Below, piece after piece: positions 8,687 to 17,845 of a DNA stretch of 64,000 bases; the stretch's first letter is position 1; every line of letters starts with the position of its first letter. The position numbers and the translations under genes are program-made. This DNA is from Larkinella punicea (GTDB lineage Bacteria > Bacteroidota > Bacteroidia > Cytophagales > Spirosomataceae). The stretch lies in NCBI RefSeq assembly GCF_003334855.1, contig NZ_QOWE01000030.1:42229-106228 (forward strand), in the 5' to 3' direction. Under the pieces are notes generated by a model. It was not told where the DNA came from. It did not search any database and worked only from the letters and a program-made list of their open reading frames with translations.

Positions 8687-11600
8687 TTTCGTGAGTTTGA
8701 GTTAATACCGGAACCTGATCCAACTCGTCGTCTTTGGGCGGTTTGGCTTGCAGCAGTTGGGCGAGTTTGGCAAATGCGACATACAGCCCCGGAATCAGAA
8801 AGAGTCCGAACAGGGTTCCAATGAGCATACCGCCCGCAGCCGCCGTCCCGATGGAACGGTTCCCCAGGGCTCCGGCACCGGAAGCAATACAAAGCGGAAT
8901 CAGTCCGGCAATAAACGCGAAGGAGGTCATCAGAATCGGGCGCAGACGCGACATCGCTCCTTCCATTGCGGCTTTCAGTATCGACATTCCCTCCTGCTGT
9001 TTCTGGTTCGCAAACTCTACGATCAGAATGGCGTTTTTACCCAGCAAACCGATGAGCATGACCAGCGAAACCTGCGCGTAGATGTTGTTTTGCAAACCGG
9101 CCAGTTGCAGACACAGAAACGACCCGAAAATACCGGCGGGCAACGATAGCAAAACCGCCAGCGGCAAAAACAGACTTTCGTATTGCGCCACCAGCAACAG
9201 GTAGACGAAGACCAGACAGATCACAAAAATCCAGATGGCCTGGTCGCCCGACAATACTTCTTCGCGCGTCATCCCCGACCAGTCGAAGGTAAAACCGCGC
9301 GGCAGCTTTTCTTTGGCCACTTCCTGAATCGCCTTAATGGCATCCCCACTGCTGTAGCCGGGCGCCGACTCGCCGTTGATCATGGCCGAGGTAAACATGT
9401 TGTAGCGGGTCAACTGCTCCGGCCCGTAGACGCGCTCCATCGTGATAAAGTTGGAATACGGCACCATTTCGCCCTGTTTGTTCTTCACCCGCAGGTTCAG
9501 CACGTCCTCCGGTTTGGCCCGGTATTGGGGTGCAGCCTGAACCATCACCTTGTACATCTGATTGAAACGGATGAAATTGGACGCGTAAAAACTTCCCATC
9601 AGCGTCTGAAGCGTACTCATGGCATTGTCAATGGAAACGCCTTTCTGAGCGGCTTTATCCTGATCAACATGCAACACGTACTGCGGAAAACTGGGGTCGA
9701 AACTGGTGAACACCCGGCTGATTTCCGGTCGCTTTTCCAGTTCGGCGATAAACTCATCCGTTACTTTTTTAGTCTTTTGCAGATCATCGCTTCGGGTGCG
9801 GTCCTGCAACCGGATTTCAAAACCGCTCGAATTCCCAAAACCGGGTACCGTGGGTGGCGAAAAGAACTGGATGCTGGCATCGTTGATATTCTTGGTTTTC
9901 TCGGCCAGCAAGGCAATCACATCGTCGACCGACTCCTTGCGTTCGTCCCAGCTTTTGAGGTTGATCATGCCCATCCCGTACGACGCCCCGGCGCCGTCGG
10001 TCATCAGACTCAAACCCGCCAGCGTCGATACGTTCTCGACTGATTCGAGTTTGGAAGCCGCCTGCTGCACCAGATCCATGACCTCCTCCGTCCGCTCCAC
10101 GGTAGCCCCAACGGGTGTGGTCACGTTCACGTAAATCATACCCTGATCCTCGGTCGGAATGAAACCGGCGGGCAAAATGGTGTTGATCCCCCAGATTGCC
10201 GCTACGAAAAGCAGCAAAACGCCCCAGGTCACGACGCTTCGATTCACAAACGGACGCAAACCGCGCCGATATTTCCCGGCAACGGCATCATATCCACGGT
10301 TAAATTTGGCAAAAAACCGTCCCAGCAATCCCTTTTGCTCCCCATGAACGGGTCGTAGCAAGAGGGCGCACAAAGCCGGTGTCAGGGTTACGGCGTTGAT
10401 CCCCGAAATCACAATGGAAATCGCCAGCGTCAGCGAAAACTGCCGGTAGAAAATACCGACCGGACCTGACAGGAAAGCGACCGGGATAAATACCGCTGAC
10501 ATCACCAGCGTAATGGCAACAATGGCTCCGCTGATTTCTTTCATGGCCGCAAACGTAGCCGCCCGTGGAGATAAATGTTCTTCGGTCATTTTGGCATGAA
10601 CGGCCTCCACCACCACAATGGCATTATCGACCACAATCCCGATGGCCAACACCAAAGCGAAGAGCGTAAGCAGATTCACCGAGAAACCGATCACATCCAT
10701 GAACGCAAACGTACCGACCAGCGCCACCGGAACCGCCAGGGCACAGATCAGTGTCGAACGCCAGTCCTGGAGGAACAGGAAGACGACGATGAATACGAGG
10801 ATGAAAGCTTCGAACAGCGTACGAACTACTTCGTGAATGGAAGCGTCAAGAAAACGCGACACATCGTAGGCAAAGTTGTAGGTCATGCCTGGCGGGAAAG
10901 TCGTTTCTTTCAGCTCGGCCATGCGTTTCTTGACGTTGGCAATCACATCCCGGGCATTCGACCCCGGACGCTGTTTTAGCATGAGAGAAGCGGAAGGTCG
11001 CCCATCATTTTTCGACAAAATACCGTAGTTAAGTGACCCAAATTCTACGTCTGCGACATCCTTTAAACGAAGAATCGAACCATCGTCTTTGGTTCGGATA
11101 ACAATATTTTCGTACTGAACCGGTTCAATAAATTTCCCCGTGTAGCGCAAAACATATTGCAACACCTGCGCATCCCGATCGGCACTTTCACCCGTTTTTC
11201 CGGGAGCAGCCTCCACATTTTGTTCCCGAATGGCCGCGATGACATCATCGGCAGAAACTTCATAGGCCGTCATCCGGTCGGGTTTGAGCCACACCCGCAT
11301 AGAATACTCCCGAGACCCCATGATTTCGGCAAAACCAACGCCATCAATCCGTCTCAGTTCCGCCAAAATGTTGATATCGGCAAAGTTATAAATGAACTTT
11401 TCGTCAGCCACTGAATCTGTGCTGACCAGGTTCATATACAACAGCATGCTGTTTACTTCTTTCTCCGTCGTTACCCCGGCCTTGATTACTTCCTCCGGAA
11501 GTTCATCCAAAACCGTCGTAACCCGGTTCTGGACATTGACAGCCGCCAGATCAGGATTTGTTCCTACCTTAAAAAAAACCTGTATCAAGGTGATCCCGTC

Positions 11601-11852
11601 GTTTCCGGAAACAGCGGTCATGTAGGTCATATTGGGAACCCCGTTGATCGCTCGTTCCAACGGCATTGCCACAGCTTTTGTACTTACCTGCGCATTTGCT
11701 CCGGTGTATTTTGCCGTTACGGTAACTGATGGCGGAACAATATCGGGAAATTGGGTAACCGGTAAATTCATCAGCGACAAGACTCCCAGCAGCGTAATAA
11801 ACACGGAAATTACGGCAGAGAGTAATGGCCTTTTTATGAACGTATTAAACAT
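8664..11852 (-). CDS. RND multidrug efflux permease (AcrB/HAE1-type)
   Basis: Inner-membrane proton-driven pump of 1062 residues, full family length, with 12 expected membrane helices and two large periplasmic loops. Landmarks are the MFNTFIKRPLLSAVISVFI start, the NRVTTVLDELPEEV loop, GIVVDNAIVVVEAVHAKM in helix 4 and GLLGKNAILIVEFANQ in helix 10 (Lys939). The R-P-I-L-M-T-S-FAF segment carries the helix 11 Thr. By comparison with AcrB the relay would be Asp407, Asp408, Lys940 and Thr978. Here Asp409 and Lys939 are kept, but the second Asp is Asn410. The substrate cannot be read, though drugs or amphiphiles are typical of this subfamily. It is the third gene of the operon and overlaps the outer-membrane gene by 23 nt. 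Confidence 0.96.
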   Translation of the reverse strand: MFNTFIKRPLLSAVISVFITLLGVLSLMNLPVTQFPDIVPPSVTVTAKYTGANAQVSTKAVAMPLERAINGVPNMTYMTAVSGNDGITLIQVFFKVGTNPDLAAVNVQNRVTTVLDELPEEVIKAGVTTEKEVNSMLLYMNLVSTDSVADEKFIYNFADINILAELRRIDGVGFAEIMGSREYSMRVWLKPDRMTAYEVSADDVIAAIREQNVEAAPGKTGESADRDAQVLQYVLRYTGKFIEPVQYENIVIRTKDDGSILRLKDVADVEFGSLNYGILSKNDGRPSASLMLKQRPGSNARDVIANVKKRMAELKETTFPPGMTYNFAYDVSRFLDASIHEVVRTLFEAFILVFIVVFLFLQDWRSTLICALAVPVALVGTFAFMDVIGFSVNLLTLFALVLAIGIVVDNAIVVVEAVHAKMTEEHLSPRAATFAAMKEISGAIVAITLVMSAVFIPVAFLSGPVGIFYRQFSLTLAISIVISGINAVTLTPALCALLLRPVHGEQKGLLGRFFAKFNRGYDAVAGKYRRGLRPFVNRSVVTWGVLLLFVAAIWGINTILPAGFIPTEDQGMIYVNVTTPVGATVERTEEVMDLVQQAASKLESVENVSTLAGLSLMTDGAGASYGMGMINLKSWDERKESVDDVIALLAEKTKNINDASIQFFSPPTVPGFGNSSGFEIRLQDRTRSDDLQKTKKVTDEFIAELEKRPEISRVFTSFDPSFPQYVLHVDQDKAAQKGVSIDNAMSTLQTLMGSFYASNFIRFNQMYKVMVQAAPQYRAKPEDVLNLRVKNKQGEMVPYSNFITMERVYGPEQLTRYNMFTSAMINGESAPGYSSGDAIKAIQEVAKEKLPRGFTFDWSGMTREEVLSGDQAIWIFVICLVFVYLLLVAQYESLFLPLAVLLSLPAGIFGSFLCLQLAGLQNNIYAQVSLVMLIGLLGKNAILIVEFANQKQQEGMSILKAAMEGAMSRLRPILMTSFAFIAGLIPLCIASGAGALGNRSIGTAAAGGMLIGTLFGLFLIPGLYVAFAKLAQLLQAKPPKDDELDQVPVLTQTHENGTTVHS

Positions 11853-11959
11853 AGTTTCGTGCTAATAAATCTAAAGTACAGGCTGCCCTCCGATCGCGGA
11901 TGCGACCGAAAGTTGCTCTGTACCGAAGAGTGGAGTGTAATGATCGGAGGTTTACCCGG

Positions 11960-13111
11960 TTAGTTGGCAACGACTTCGGCCTCGGACTTTGCGGGGTTTA
12001 AGGTCAGCAAACTTTCGGGTGACAGGGCCTGCGGAACGATTTGCTGACCATCACGGATGTTCTGAATGCCTTCGTAGACAACCTTTTCGCCGGGTTCCAG
12101 CCCCGATTTCACGAGGTAAAACTGGGCGACGCGGCTCTGGGGAACGAAGCTCCTCATTTTGACTTTGTTGGACGCATCGACCACATACACGTAGTTCTTA
12201 TCCTGGATTTCAAACACGGCTTTCTGGGGAACCAGAACGGCATTGTCCACTTCATTTTTCAGGCGAATTTTGCCCGTAGCCCCGTGCTTGAGCATTTTAT
12301 CAGGATTTGGAAAACGGGCCCGGAAAGCAATCGTGCCGGAACCATCGTCGAACACGCTTTCCATCGTTTCGATTTTTCCCGCCTGCTTGTAAGGGGTATC
12401 GTCGGCCAGGAGCAGCGTTACTTCCTGCCCGCTGCTGCTATGCTGCCCTTTTTTGATATACTCCAGGTATTCTTTTTCCGACACGTGAAAATAAGCGTAG
12501 ACTTCACGAATGTCCGAAACCGTAGTCAGCAGCGCGCCTTCTTCGATCAAACTCCCCATTTTGGACGGAATCCGGTTGATCACGCCATCAAACGGGGCGC
12601 GGATGCTGGCGTGAGCCAGGCGCAGCGAAGCATTCTCCTGGGCCGATTGAGCCTCTTCGATGGCGGCTTTGGCCGCATCGAGTTTCGACTTCGACAGTTC
12701 CAGTTCGGAAGCCGAAATTACTTTCTTGTCGACCAGCAACTTGACACGACCCAGCTCTACCTCGGCGGTTTTGGCTTCGGCCATCGCGCTCTTCAGGTTG
12801 GCTTTGGCTTTGGCCAGTTCGGCCTGGTACTCAGCCTGGTTGATCTGGAAAAGCAACTGGCCTTTTTTCACCTGCCGCCCTTCGTCGACATGTATTTTAT
12901 CTAGAAACCCGCCAACGCGGGCACGAATTTCCACGTTCCGAACGGCCTCCACATTGCCGGCGTATTCACGCTGCAGGGTGGTCGACTGTCTTGTAATTTC
13001 AAAAATGGGGAGTGCCGGTTTTTCAACCTCGGTTTTCTCCTCGGCCTGGCTACTACAACCCGTGATAAAAGCACTGATTGATAGCGCAATGGCAATGACG
13101 TATCCTTTCAT
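11960..13111 (-). CDS. RND efflux membrane fusion protein (AcrA-like lipoprotein)
   Basis: Periplasmic adaptor linking the RND pump to the outer-membrane factor. From the ATG at 13111 it is 383 residues with a lipoprotein signal (MKGYVIAIALSISAFITGCS, Cys19). A longer frame to 13261 exists but lacks a signal, so I chose the shorter one. Domains in order: lipoyl half-motif (ARVGGFLDKIHVDEGRQV near 71-88), a Lys/Ala/Glu-rich coiled-coil hairpin (about 105-165), the second lipoyl half (IRAPFDGVINRI) and beta-barrel and membrane-proximal domains ending near 365. The RND gene follows after about 105 nt; that gap holds a 9-bp inverted repeat (11887-11895/11942-11950). Confidence 0.95.
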   Translation of the reverse strand: MKGYVIAIALSISAFITGCSSQAEEKTEVEKPALPIFEITRQSTTLQREYAGNVEAVRNVEIRARVGGFLDKIHVDEGRQVKKGQLLFQINQAEYQAELAKAKANLKSAMAEAKTAEVELGRVKLLVDKKVISASELELSKSKLDAAKAAIEEAQSAQENASLRLAHASIRAPFDGVINRIPSKMGSLIEEGALLTTVSDIREVYAYFHVSEKEYLEYIKKGQHSSSGQEVTLLLADDTPYKQAGKIETMESVFDDGSGTIAFRARFPNPDKMLKHGATGKIRLKNEVDNAVLVPQKAVFEIQDKNYVYVVDASNKVKMRSFVPQSRVAQFYLVKSGLEPGEKVVYEGIQNIRDGQQIVPQALSPESLLTLNPAKSEAEVVAN

Positions 13112-13268
13112 GATTGTGATATGATTTCTCGTTAAGCGTTTAAGCGTATAGGGAAGCCAGGACATGTTCATCCCTGAACAAAGTCCGACCTGATTTCTAA
13201 TCAATAAAAAAGGTAACAGGGTAGTATCGTACTGGATTGAAAGCGCTCCGCCTGAGCGCAAAGACCCC

Positions 13269-13664
13269 TTAAGCTTGAGGTGGAGGGGAGTTTATCTCCT
13301 GAACATGCGAAAAAACACGAATGGATGTTAGTCCAACAGGTCGGGCTGCCAGGCGCCAGTAAACGGGCTTTAAGGAAAAAGAAAAAAGTGGAGCAGAGAA
13401 ATAATCGTGTTCAATGTTGGCAACGTCGGACTCTTCTTTGGCATCGTCCTGTTCCGGAAGGGCGTCGATAATGCCCAGCCAGTTTTCAAGAATCAACTCA
13501 CCGATGCTTTCAATGCGGTTAACGGATAAATCTTCTTTTTGGGCACCATGAATCATTCTCGGCGAAAAATGTTCGGGCACATCGACACTAATGTTGATGA
13601 TGTGCAGCGCCATTAGCCAGCAGAATAACCGGTGCAGAAAGAAGTTTTTTCTCCGTTTACTCAT
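13269..13664 (-). CDS. Small protein at the head of the RND efflux operon
   Basis: A 131-residue protein with a basic start and a hydrophobic stretch (FFLHRLFCWLMALHIINIS, residues 8-26), then an acidic, soluble middle with DLSVNRIESIGELILENWLGI near 46-66. I recall similar unnamed proteins beside efflux genes in other Bacteroidota, with the same short hydrophobic start and an E-S-I/V-x-E-x-I-L-E region, but I know no function. It lies 157 nt before the fusion-protein gene on the same strand and is probably co-transcribed, since the promoter-like boxes lie just upstream of it. A regulatory or accessory role in efflux is a guess. Confidence 0.7.
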   Translation of the reverse strand: MSKRRKNFFLHRLFCWLMALHIINISVDVPEHFSPRMIHGAQKEDLSVNRIESIGELILENWLGIIDALPEQDDAKEESDVANIEHDYFSAPLFSFSLKPVYWRLAARPVGLTSIRVFSHVQEINSPPPQA

Positions 13665-13963
13665 TTGAGTGTTGAATCCTTAATCGTTACAAAATTAAGT
13701 ACATATATGGGAAATATACAAATAAAATTCGCAAAATCGGCCAAATTTGCAAATAGTTACTGCTTTTTCTCCGATCATTACAATTTAACAACACCAACTT
13801 TTCCGTTTTACGCTGGCGTATACGGCGTTTGTTGGTATTCTCTATAAAAAGAAACGCAGAAGTCGGAAAAGAGTTCGACGGATATGCATACTACTCTGAA
13901 TGATAGACTAATTTTACAAACCCAGACAGGTATTTTTACCCACTGTTTGGTGCTCTTACCGTT
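13665..13963. other. AT-rich divergent intergenic region
   Basis: About 300 bases between the RND operon leader gene (minus) and the DUF1697 gene (plus). It is strongly AT-rich, contains the minus-strand promoter boxes at 13690-13722, and shows no other gene, hairpin or operator that I can support. Confidence 0.5.
13690..13722 (-). promoter_or_regulatory. Promoter-like boxes before the RND operon
   Basis: On the minus strand a TTTG (13719-13722), 21-nt spacer and TAATTTTG (13690-13697) fit the Bacteroidota TTTG/TAnnTTTG promoter. They lie 26 nt before the first gene's ATG (13664). Confidence 0.5.
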
Positions 13964-14521
13964 ATGAAAACCGCCCTCGCAATTCTCCGTGGCATCAATG
14001 TCAGTGGTCAAAAAAAAGTCCCTATGAGCGAGTTAAAGTGCTTGTTCGAGGGCTTGAACTGCCAGCAGGTCAAAACGTACATTCAAAGCGGCAACGTCGT
14101 TTTCACGCATTCCGCTGCCGACGAGGAACAACTGGCGAGACAGATTGAGAAGAAAATTACTGAAACATTTGGCTTTCAGGTGCCGGTTTTGACCCGGTCG
14201 CTGAGCGAACTGGCCGACATCGTTGCCCAAAATCCTTTTTTACAGGAAGATAACACCGAGGTCGATAAGCTTCATATTACGTTTTTATCGGATACACCCG
14301 ACCCCTCGAATGGTGACAAAATAAAGGACTTGTTATCCGGTGCCGACCGGTTTGTGCTCTCCGGAAAAGAAATATACGTGTATTGCCCGGGCGGTTATGG
14401 CAACACCAAACTGAGCAATACCTTTTTTGAAAACAAGCTCAAGGTAACGGCCACGACCCGAAACTGGAAAACCGTCAATGAGCTTTTAAAAATGATGCAA
14501 TCGTTAAATCCAGGCCAGTAG
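13964..14521 (+). CDS. DUF1697 domain protein
   Basis: A 185-residue cytoplasmic protein that fits the DUF1697 family over its whole length. It starts with the characteristic LAILRGINVSGQKKVPMSEL and then V-K-T-Y-I-Q-SGNVVF near residues 36-48. The C-terminal part has ADRFVLSGKEIYVYCPGGYG and the TTRNWKTV(N)ELLKM end typical of the family. The biochemical role of DUF1697 proteins is not established. It is a single gene, divergent from the RND operon and convergent with the acyl-CoA ligase (34 nt between stops). Confidence 0.9.
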   Translation: MKTALAILRGINVSGQKKVPMSELKCLFEGLNCQQVKTYIQSGNVVFTHSAADEEQLARQIEKKITETFGFQVPVLTRSLSELADIVAQNPFLQEDNTEVDKLHITFLSDTPDPSNGDKIKDLLSGADRFVLSGKEIYVYCPGGYGNTKLSNTFFENKLKVTATTRNWKTVNELLKMMQSLNPGQ

Positions 14522-14555
14522 CGAACCGGATTTTTTTGCTCCGAAAGGGGCTTTT

Positions 14556-16229
14556 TCAGGAGAATATCAGCGCTTTCATCTCGGCCCGGATTTTCTTTTT
14601 ATCTATTTTACCGACGCTGGTTTTCGGAATTTCACCGACCAGCACAATGCGATCCGGCACATACCATTTGTTGATATCTCCGCTTGAAATCTGGCCCTGC
14701 AAGGCGGTTTTGATCGTTTCAGCCGTCACTTTGCCGGCATACTCCGGTTTCAACACCACCAACGCGTGCGGACGTTCTCCCCATTTTTCGTCCGGAAAAC
14801 CGACCACCGCCGACTCCGCCACGCCCTCGATTTGCGACAGGCAGTTTTCGATCGCCAGCGACGAAACCCACTCGCCACCTGACTTGATGACGTCCTTGGT
14901 GCGATCGGCAATGATCACCCAGTTGTCGGGTGTGATGGCGGCCACATCACCCGTGTGGAGCCAGCCATTGCGCCATAGTTCTTCGCCCCGCTCGGTTTCC
15001 TTGTAATAGCCCTGCGTAAGCCAGAATCCCCGCGCTGTCAGTTCGCCGAGCGAATGACCGTCGTGCGGAACCGGCTGTCCGTCATCGTCCTGCAACTGGA
15101 TGTCGATAAAGGGCGCGATGCGACCGGCCCGCGTCCGAAACTCCACCTGCTCGTCGATGGGCAACGCACGTTCGGTGTCATTCAGGTAGGTGAGCGACAG
15201 AATCGGAGCGGTTTCGGACAGTCCATAACCCGCATAGATTTGAATGCCCAGTTCCAGGGCGGCTTTTGCCAGCCCTTTCGTCAGCGCCGAGCCGCCGATG
15301 ATGACCTTCCAGCGACTCAAATCCACCTGTCTGGCAACCGGGCTATTCACCAGCATCGTCAGAATGGTCGGGACGCAGTGCGAGAGGGTTACTTTTTCTT
15401 TTAGGAGTAATTTCAGAAGCATTTCGGGTTCATACCGCCCCGGATACACCTGCCGCGCCGACAGCATGGTTGCCAGGAGCGGAAAACCCCAGGCGTGAAC
15501 ATGAAACAGGGGCGTGATGGGCATGTATACATCATGGGTCGAATGAAACGCGACGGCTTCATACCCGCAGATGTAGGTCACCAGCCCCATCGTGTGCATG
15601 AACAACTGCCGGTGCGAAAAATAAACACCTTTCGGATTGCCGGTGGTGCCGGTGGTATAAAACGTCGTAGCCCAGGTATTTTCGTCAAAATCCGGGAAAT
15701 CGTACTGGTCCGAAGCGGTATTCAACAGACTTTCGTATTCGCCGACAAAACCGTCCGGAATCACAACCTCTTGATTTTGATACACTTTATCGCTCACCAG
15801 AATAAACGTTTCGACCGTCGTGAGCTGGCTTTTGATCGCATCGAGCAGCGGTAGAAAATCTTCATGAATGACCACCACTTTGTCTTCCGCATGATTCATG
15901 CAATACAGAATCTGCGCGGGAGACAACCGCACGTTGATCGTGTGCAGAATGGCCCCCAGGCACGGAATGGCAAAAAAACACTCCAGATACCGGTGGCTGT
16001 CCCAATCGAAAACCGCTACCGTATCGCCCGGCTTCACCCCACTGGAAGTTAGCAAATTGGCCAGACGACGAACCCGCTGGTTGAATTCCACGTAATTCAT
16101 GCGGAACAGGTCGCGGTAAACAATTTCCCGCTGTGGCTCGTAGTTGAGCGACTGTGCCAATATCGTTTTTACCAGAAGCGGTTGCTCCTGAGCCGAAGCC
16201 GTGCGGGGAATCAGTTTCGTAGCAATCAT
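14556..16229 (-). CDS. AMP-forming long-chain acyl-CoA ligase
   Basis: ANL-superfamily enzyme that activates a fatty or other carboxylic acid as acyl-AMP and transfers it to CoA. It has 557 residues. The phosphate-binding loop YTTGTTGNPKG is at 191-201, YAGYGLSETAP near 330-340, the hinge-region GWLHTGD near 425 and the C-terminal GKIDKKKIR (catalytic Lys) near 540. The GW(D)S-type start and overall length fit medium/long-chain ligases of the AlkK type. The frame extends one GTG codon upstream (16232); I used the ATG. The nucleoside transporter gene precedes it on the same strand with a 95-nt gap. The acyl substrate is not readable. Confidence 0.93.
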   Translation of the reverse strand: MIATKLIPRTASAQEQPLLVKTILAQSLNYEPQREIVYRDLFRMNYVEFNQRVRRLANLLTSSGVKPGDTVAVFDWDSHRYLECFFAIPCLGAILHTINVRLSPAQILYCMNHAEDKVVVIHEDFLPLLDAIKSQLTTVETFILVSDKVYQNQEVVIPDGFVGEYESLLNTASDQYDFPDFDENTWATTFYTTGTTGNPKGVYFSHRQLFMHTMGLVTYICGYEAVAFHSTHDVYMPITPLFHVHAWGFPLLATMLSARQVYPGRYEPEMLLKLLLKEKVTLSHCVPTILTMLVNSPVARQVDLSRWKVIIGGSALTKGLAKAALELGIQIYAGYGLSETAPILSLTYLNDTERALPIDEQVEFRTRAGRIAPFIDIQLQDDDGQPVPHDGHSLGELTARGFWLTQGYYKETERGEELWRNGWLHTGDVAAITPDNWVIIADRTKDVIKSGGEWVSSLAIENCLSQIEGVAESAVVGFPDEKWGERPHALVVLKPEYAGKVTAETIKTALQGQISSGDINKWYVPDRIVLVGEIPKTSVGKIDKKKIRAEMKALIFS

Positions 16230-16273
16230 CACAAGAGGGATAGGAAGGCTAGTAATAGGACAAGAAAATCCTG

Positions 16274-16293
16274 CTGAAATTATAGAATTTCAG
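16274..16293. terminator. 8-bp inverted repeat between transporter and ligase genes
   Basis: Arms 16274-16281 and 16286-16293 (CTGAAATT and its complement) surround a 4-nt loop, 32 nt after the transporter stop on the minus strand. There is no clear T-run, so it may be a weak terminator or a regulator site for the ligase gene. Confidence 0.3.
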
Positions 16294-16324
16294 TCAAATC
16301 CTGCCCTCCTGCAGCGGTTTTATT

Positions 16325-17566
16325 TTACAGCAGCAAACCGGCGAGCGTTGCCGACATATACGACGCCAGCGTTCCGCAAATCAGGGCTTTGAAACCCAGC
16401 TTGGCCAGATCGCTCCGGCGCGAAGGGGCCAGCTCGCCAATACCGCCCACCTGAATGGCAATCGACGAAAAATTGGCAAATCCGCAGAGCGCGAAGCTGG
16501 TGATGGCGATGGTTTTGGGGTCGAGTGTGCTTTTGATTTTCACCAGGTCGAGATAGGCCACAAACTCGTTCACCACCATTTTGGTACCCATCAACGACCC
16601 CGCAGCCTGAATATCCTTCGACGGAACGCCCATGGCCCAGGCAAAGATGGAAAAGACATGGCCCAGCAAAAAGTTGAGACTCAGGTTGGGGAAGCCAAAA
16701 ATGTAATACCCGATCCGGAACAGAATGCTGTCGAGCAAGGCCATTAGGGCGATGAAACCGATCAGCATGGCAATGACGTTGAAACCGACTTTCAGCCCTT
16801 CAGCCGCGCCGGAAGCAATGGCATCGAGCAGGTTGGCGTGGCTTTTTTTGATTTCCAGCTTCACGATGCCTTCCGTTTCCGAGACTTCCGTTTCTGGAAA
16901 AACGATTTTACTGATCACCAGCGCACCCGGCGCGGCCATCAAACTGGCCGCCAGCAGATACGGTGCCGGAACGCCCAGTGAAATATACACCGCCAGAACA
17001 CCCCCGGCAATGCAGGCAAAACTGCCTGTCATCGACGCCAGCAATTCCGATTGCGTCATGGTTTTCAGATACGGTTTGATCATGATCTGTGCTTCGACCT
17101 GTCCGACAAACGTACTCGAAACGTTCGACAATGCCTCGGCACCACTAACGCCCATCAACCACTTCATGAACCGCGCCAACACGGCCACAACCCGCTGCAT
17201 GATGCCCAGATGGTAGAAAATATTGACCAGAACCGCTACGAAAATGATGGTTGGAATGACCTGAAAGAAGAAAATAAAGCCATTTTCGGGACCGAACGCT
17301 TTGCTGAGCAATTCACGGTTGACCAACGGAGAAAAGACAAATTCAGCACCCTTGACTGATTTCTGTAAAAGCCGGTCGACAAACTGCCCCAGTGTCTGGA
17401 AAATCTGCTGACCAATGTCCGTTTTCAGAATAAAAACCGCCAATCCAAACTGGAGTAGCAACCCGACTCCCACAGTTCGATACTTGATTGCTTTGCGGTT
17501 GTTTGACATGGCATAGGCGATGCCCAGAATCAATACGATGCCGATCAGTCCGGTAAAACGGCTCAT
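16325..17566 (-). CDS. Concentrative nucleoside transporter (CNT/NupC family)
   Basis: Inner-membrane proton- or sodium-coupled nucleoside importer of 413 residues, normal for bacterial CNTs, with about ten membrane segments. Family landmarks include the gate-like helix FFFQVIPTIIFVAVLVNIFYHLG, the GVSGAEALSNVSSTFVGQVEAQ region (Q/N-rich nucleoside site), MTGSFACIAGGVLAVYISLG and the C-terminal T-S-F-A-LCGFANFSSIAIQVGGIG motif. Which nucleosides it carries cannot be told. It is followed on the same strand by the acyl-CoA ligase, with no functional link that I can see. Confidence 0.95.
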   Translation of the reverse strand: MSRFTGLIGIVLILGIAYAMSNNRKAIKYRTVGVGLLLQFGLAVFILKTDIGQQIFQTLGQFVDRLLQKSVKGAEFVFSPLVNRELLSKAFGPENGFIFFFQVIPTIIFVAVLVNIFYHLGIMQRVVAVLARFMKWLMGVSGAEALSNVSSTFVGQVEAQIMIKPYLKTMTQSELLASMTGSFACIAGGVLAVYISLGVPAPYLLAASLMAAPGALVISKIVFPETEVSETEGIVKLEIKKSHANLLDAIASGAAEGLKVGFNVIAMLIGFIALMALLDSILFRIGYYIFGFPNLSLNFLLGHVFSIFAWAMGVPSKDIQAAGSLMGTKMVVNEFVAYLDLVKIKSTLDPKTIAITSFALCGFANFSSIAIQVGGIGELAPSRRSDLAKLGFKALICGTLASYMSATLAGLLL

Positions 17567-17845
17567 TCAATACGCTGGTTAGTTGAAGTGTACGGTAGTT
17601 TACAAAAAACTTGTGAAGATAAGAAGGATTGATCGGTCCCGAATGCGAATTAACCGGTTTTCTCATTGGGCAACGGTTTATTTCCTGTTCGCGAATGTCG
17701 TGGTTTCTCCGATGTTCAGTGTCTTTCATACCGTTTCCATTCTCTTTTTTTTGCTAATTATCAGACAAAAACAGAAGAAATTTGTTATCTTATTATCTCT
17801 GATTATCAATTAATTAATTGAATAATTTCAATAATTATTGGATAT

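Noticed and set aside
11887..11950. 9-bp inverted repeat between the fusion-protein and RND genes
   Set aside because: Arms are short with a 46-nt loop and the genes are clearly one operon; not enough to call a terminator or attenuator.
12041..12904. 287-codon plus-strand frame opposite the membrane fusion protein
   Set aside because: Rich in Phe/His/Gly with no motif; the antisense of a coiled-coil protein gives such frames.
17583..17813. 76-codon plus-strand ORF between the CNT gene and the large lipoprotein
   Set aside because: It has a hydrophobic stretch, but the region is AT-rich leader DNA, the start is arbitrary and nothing supports translation.
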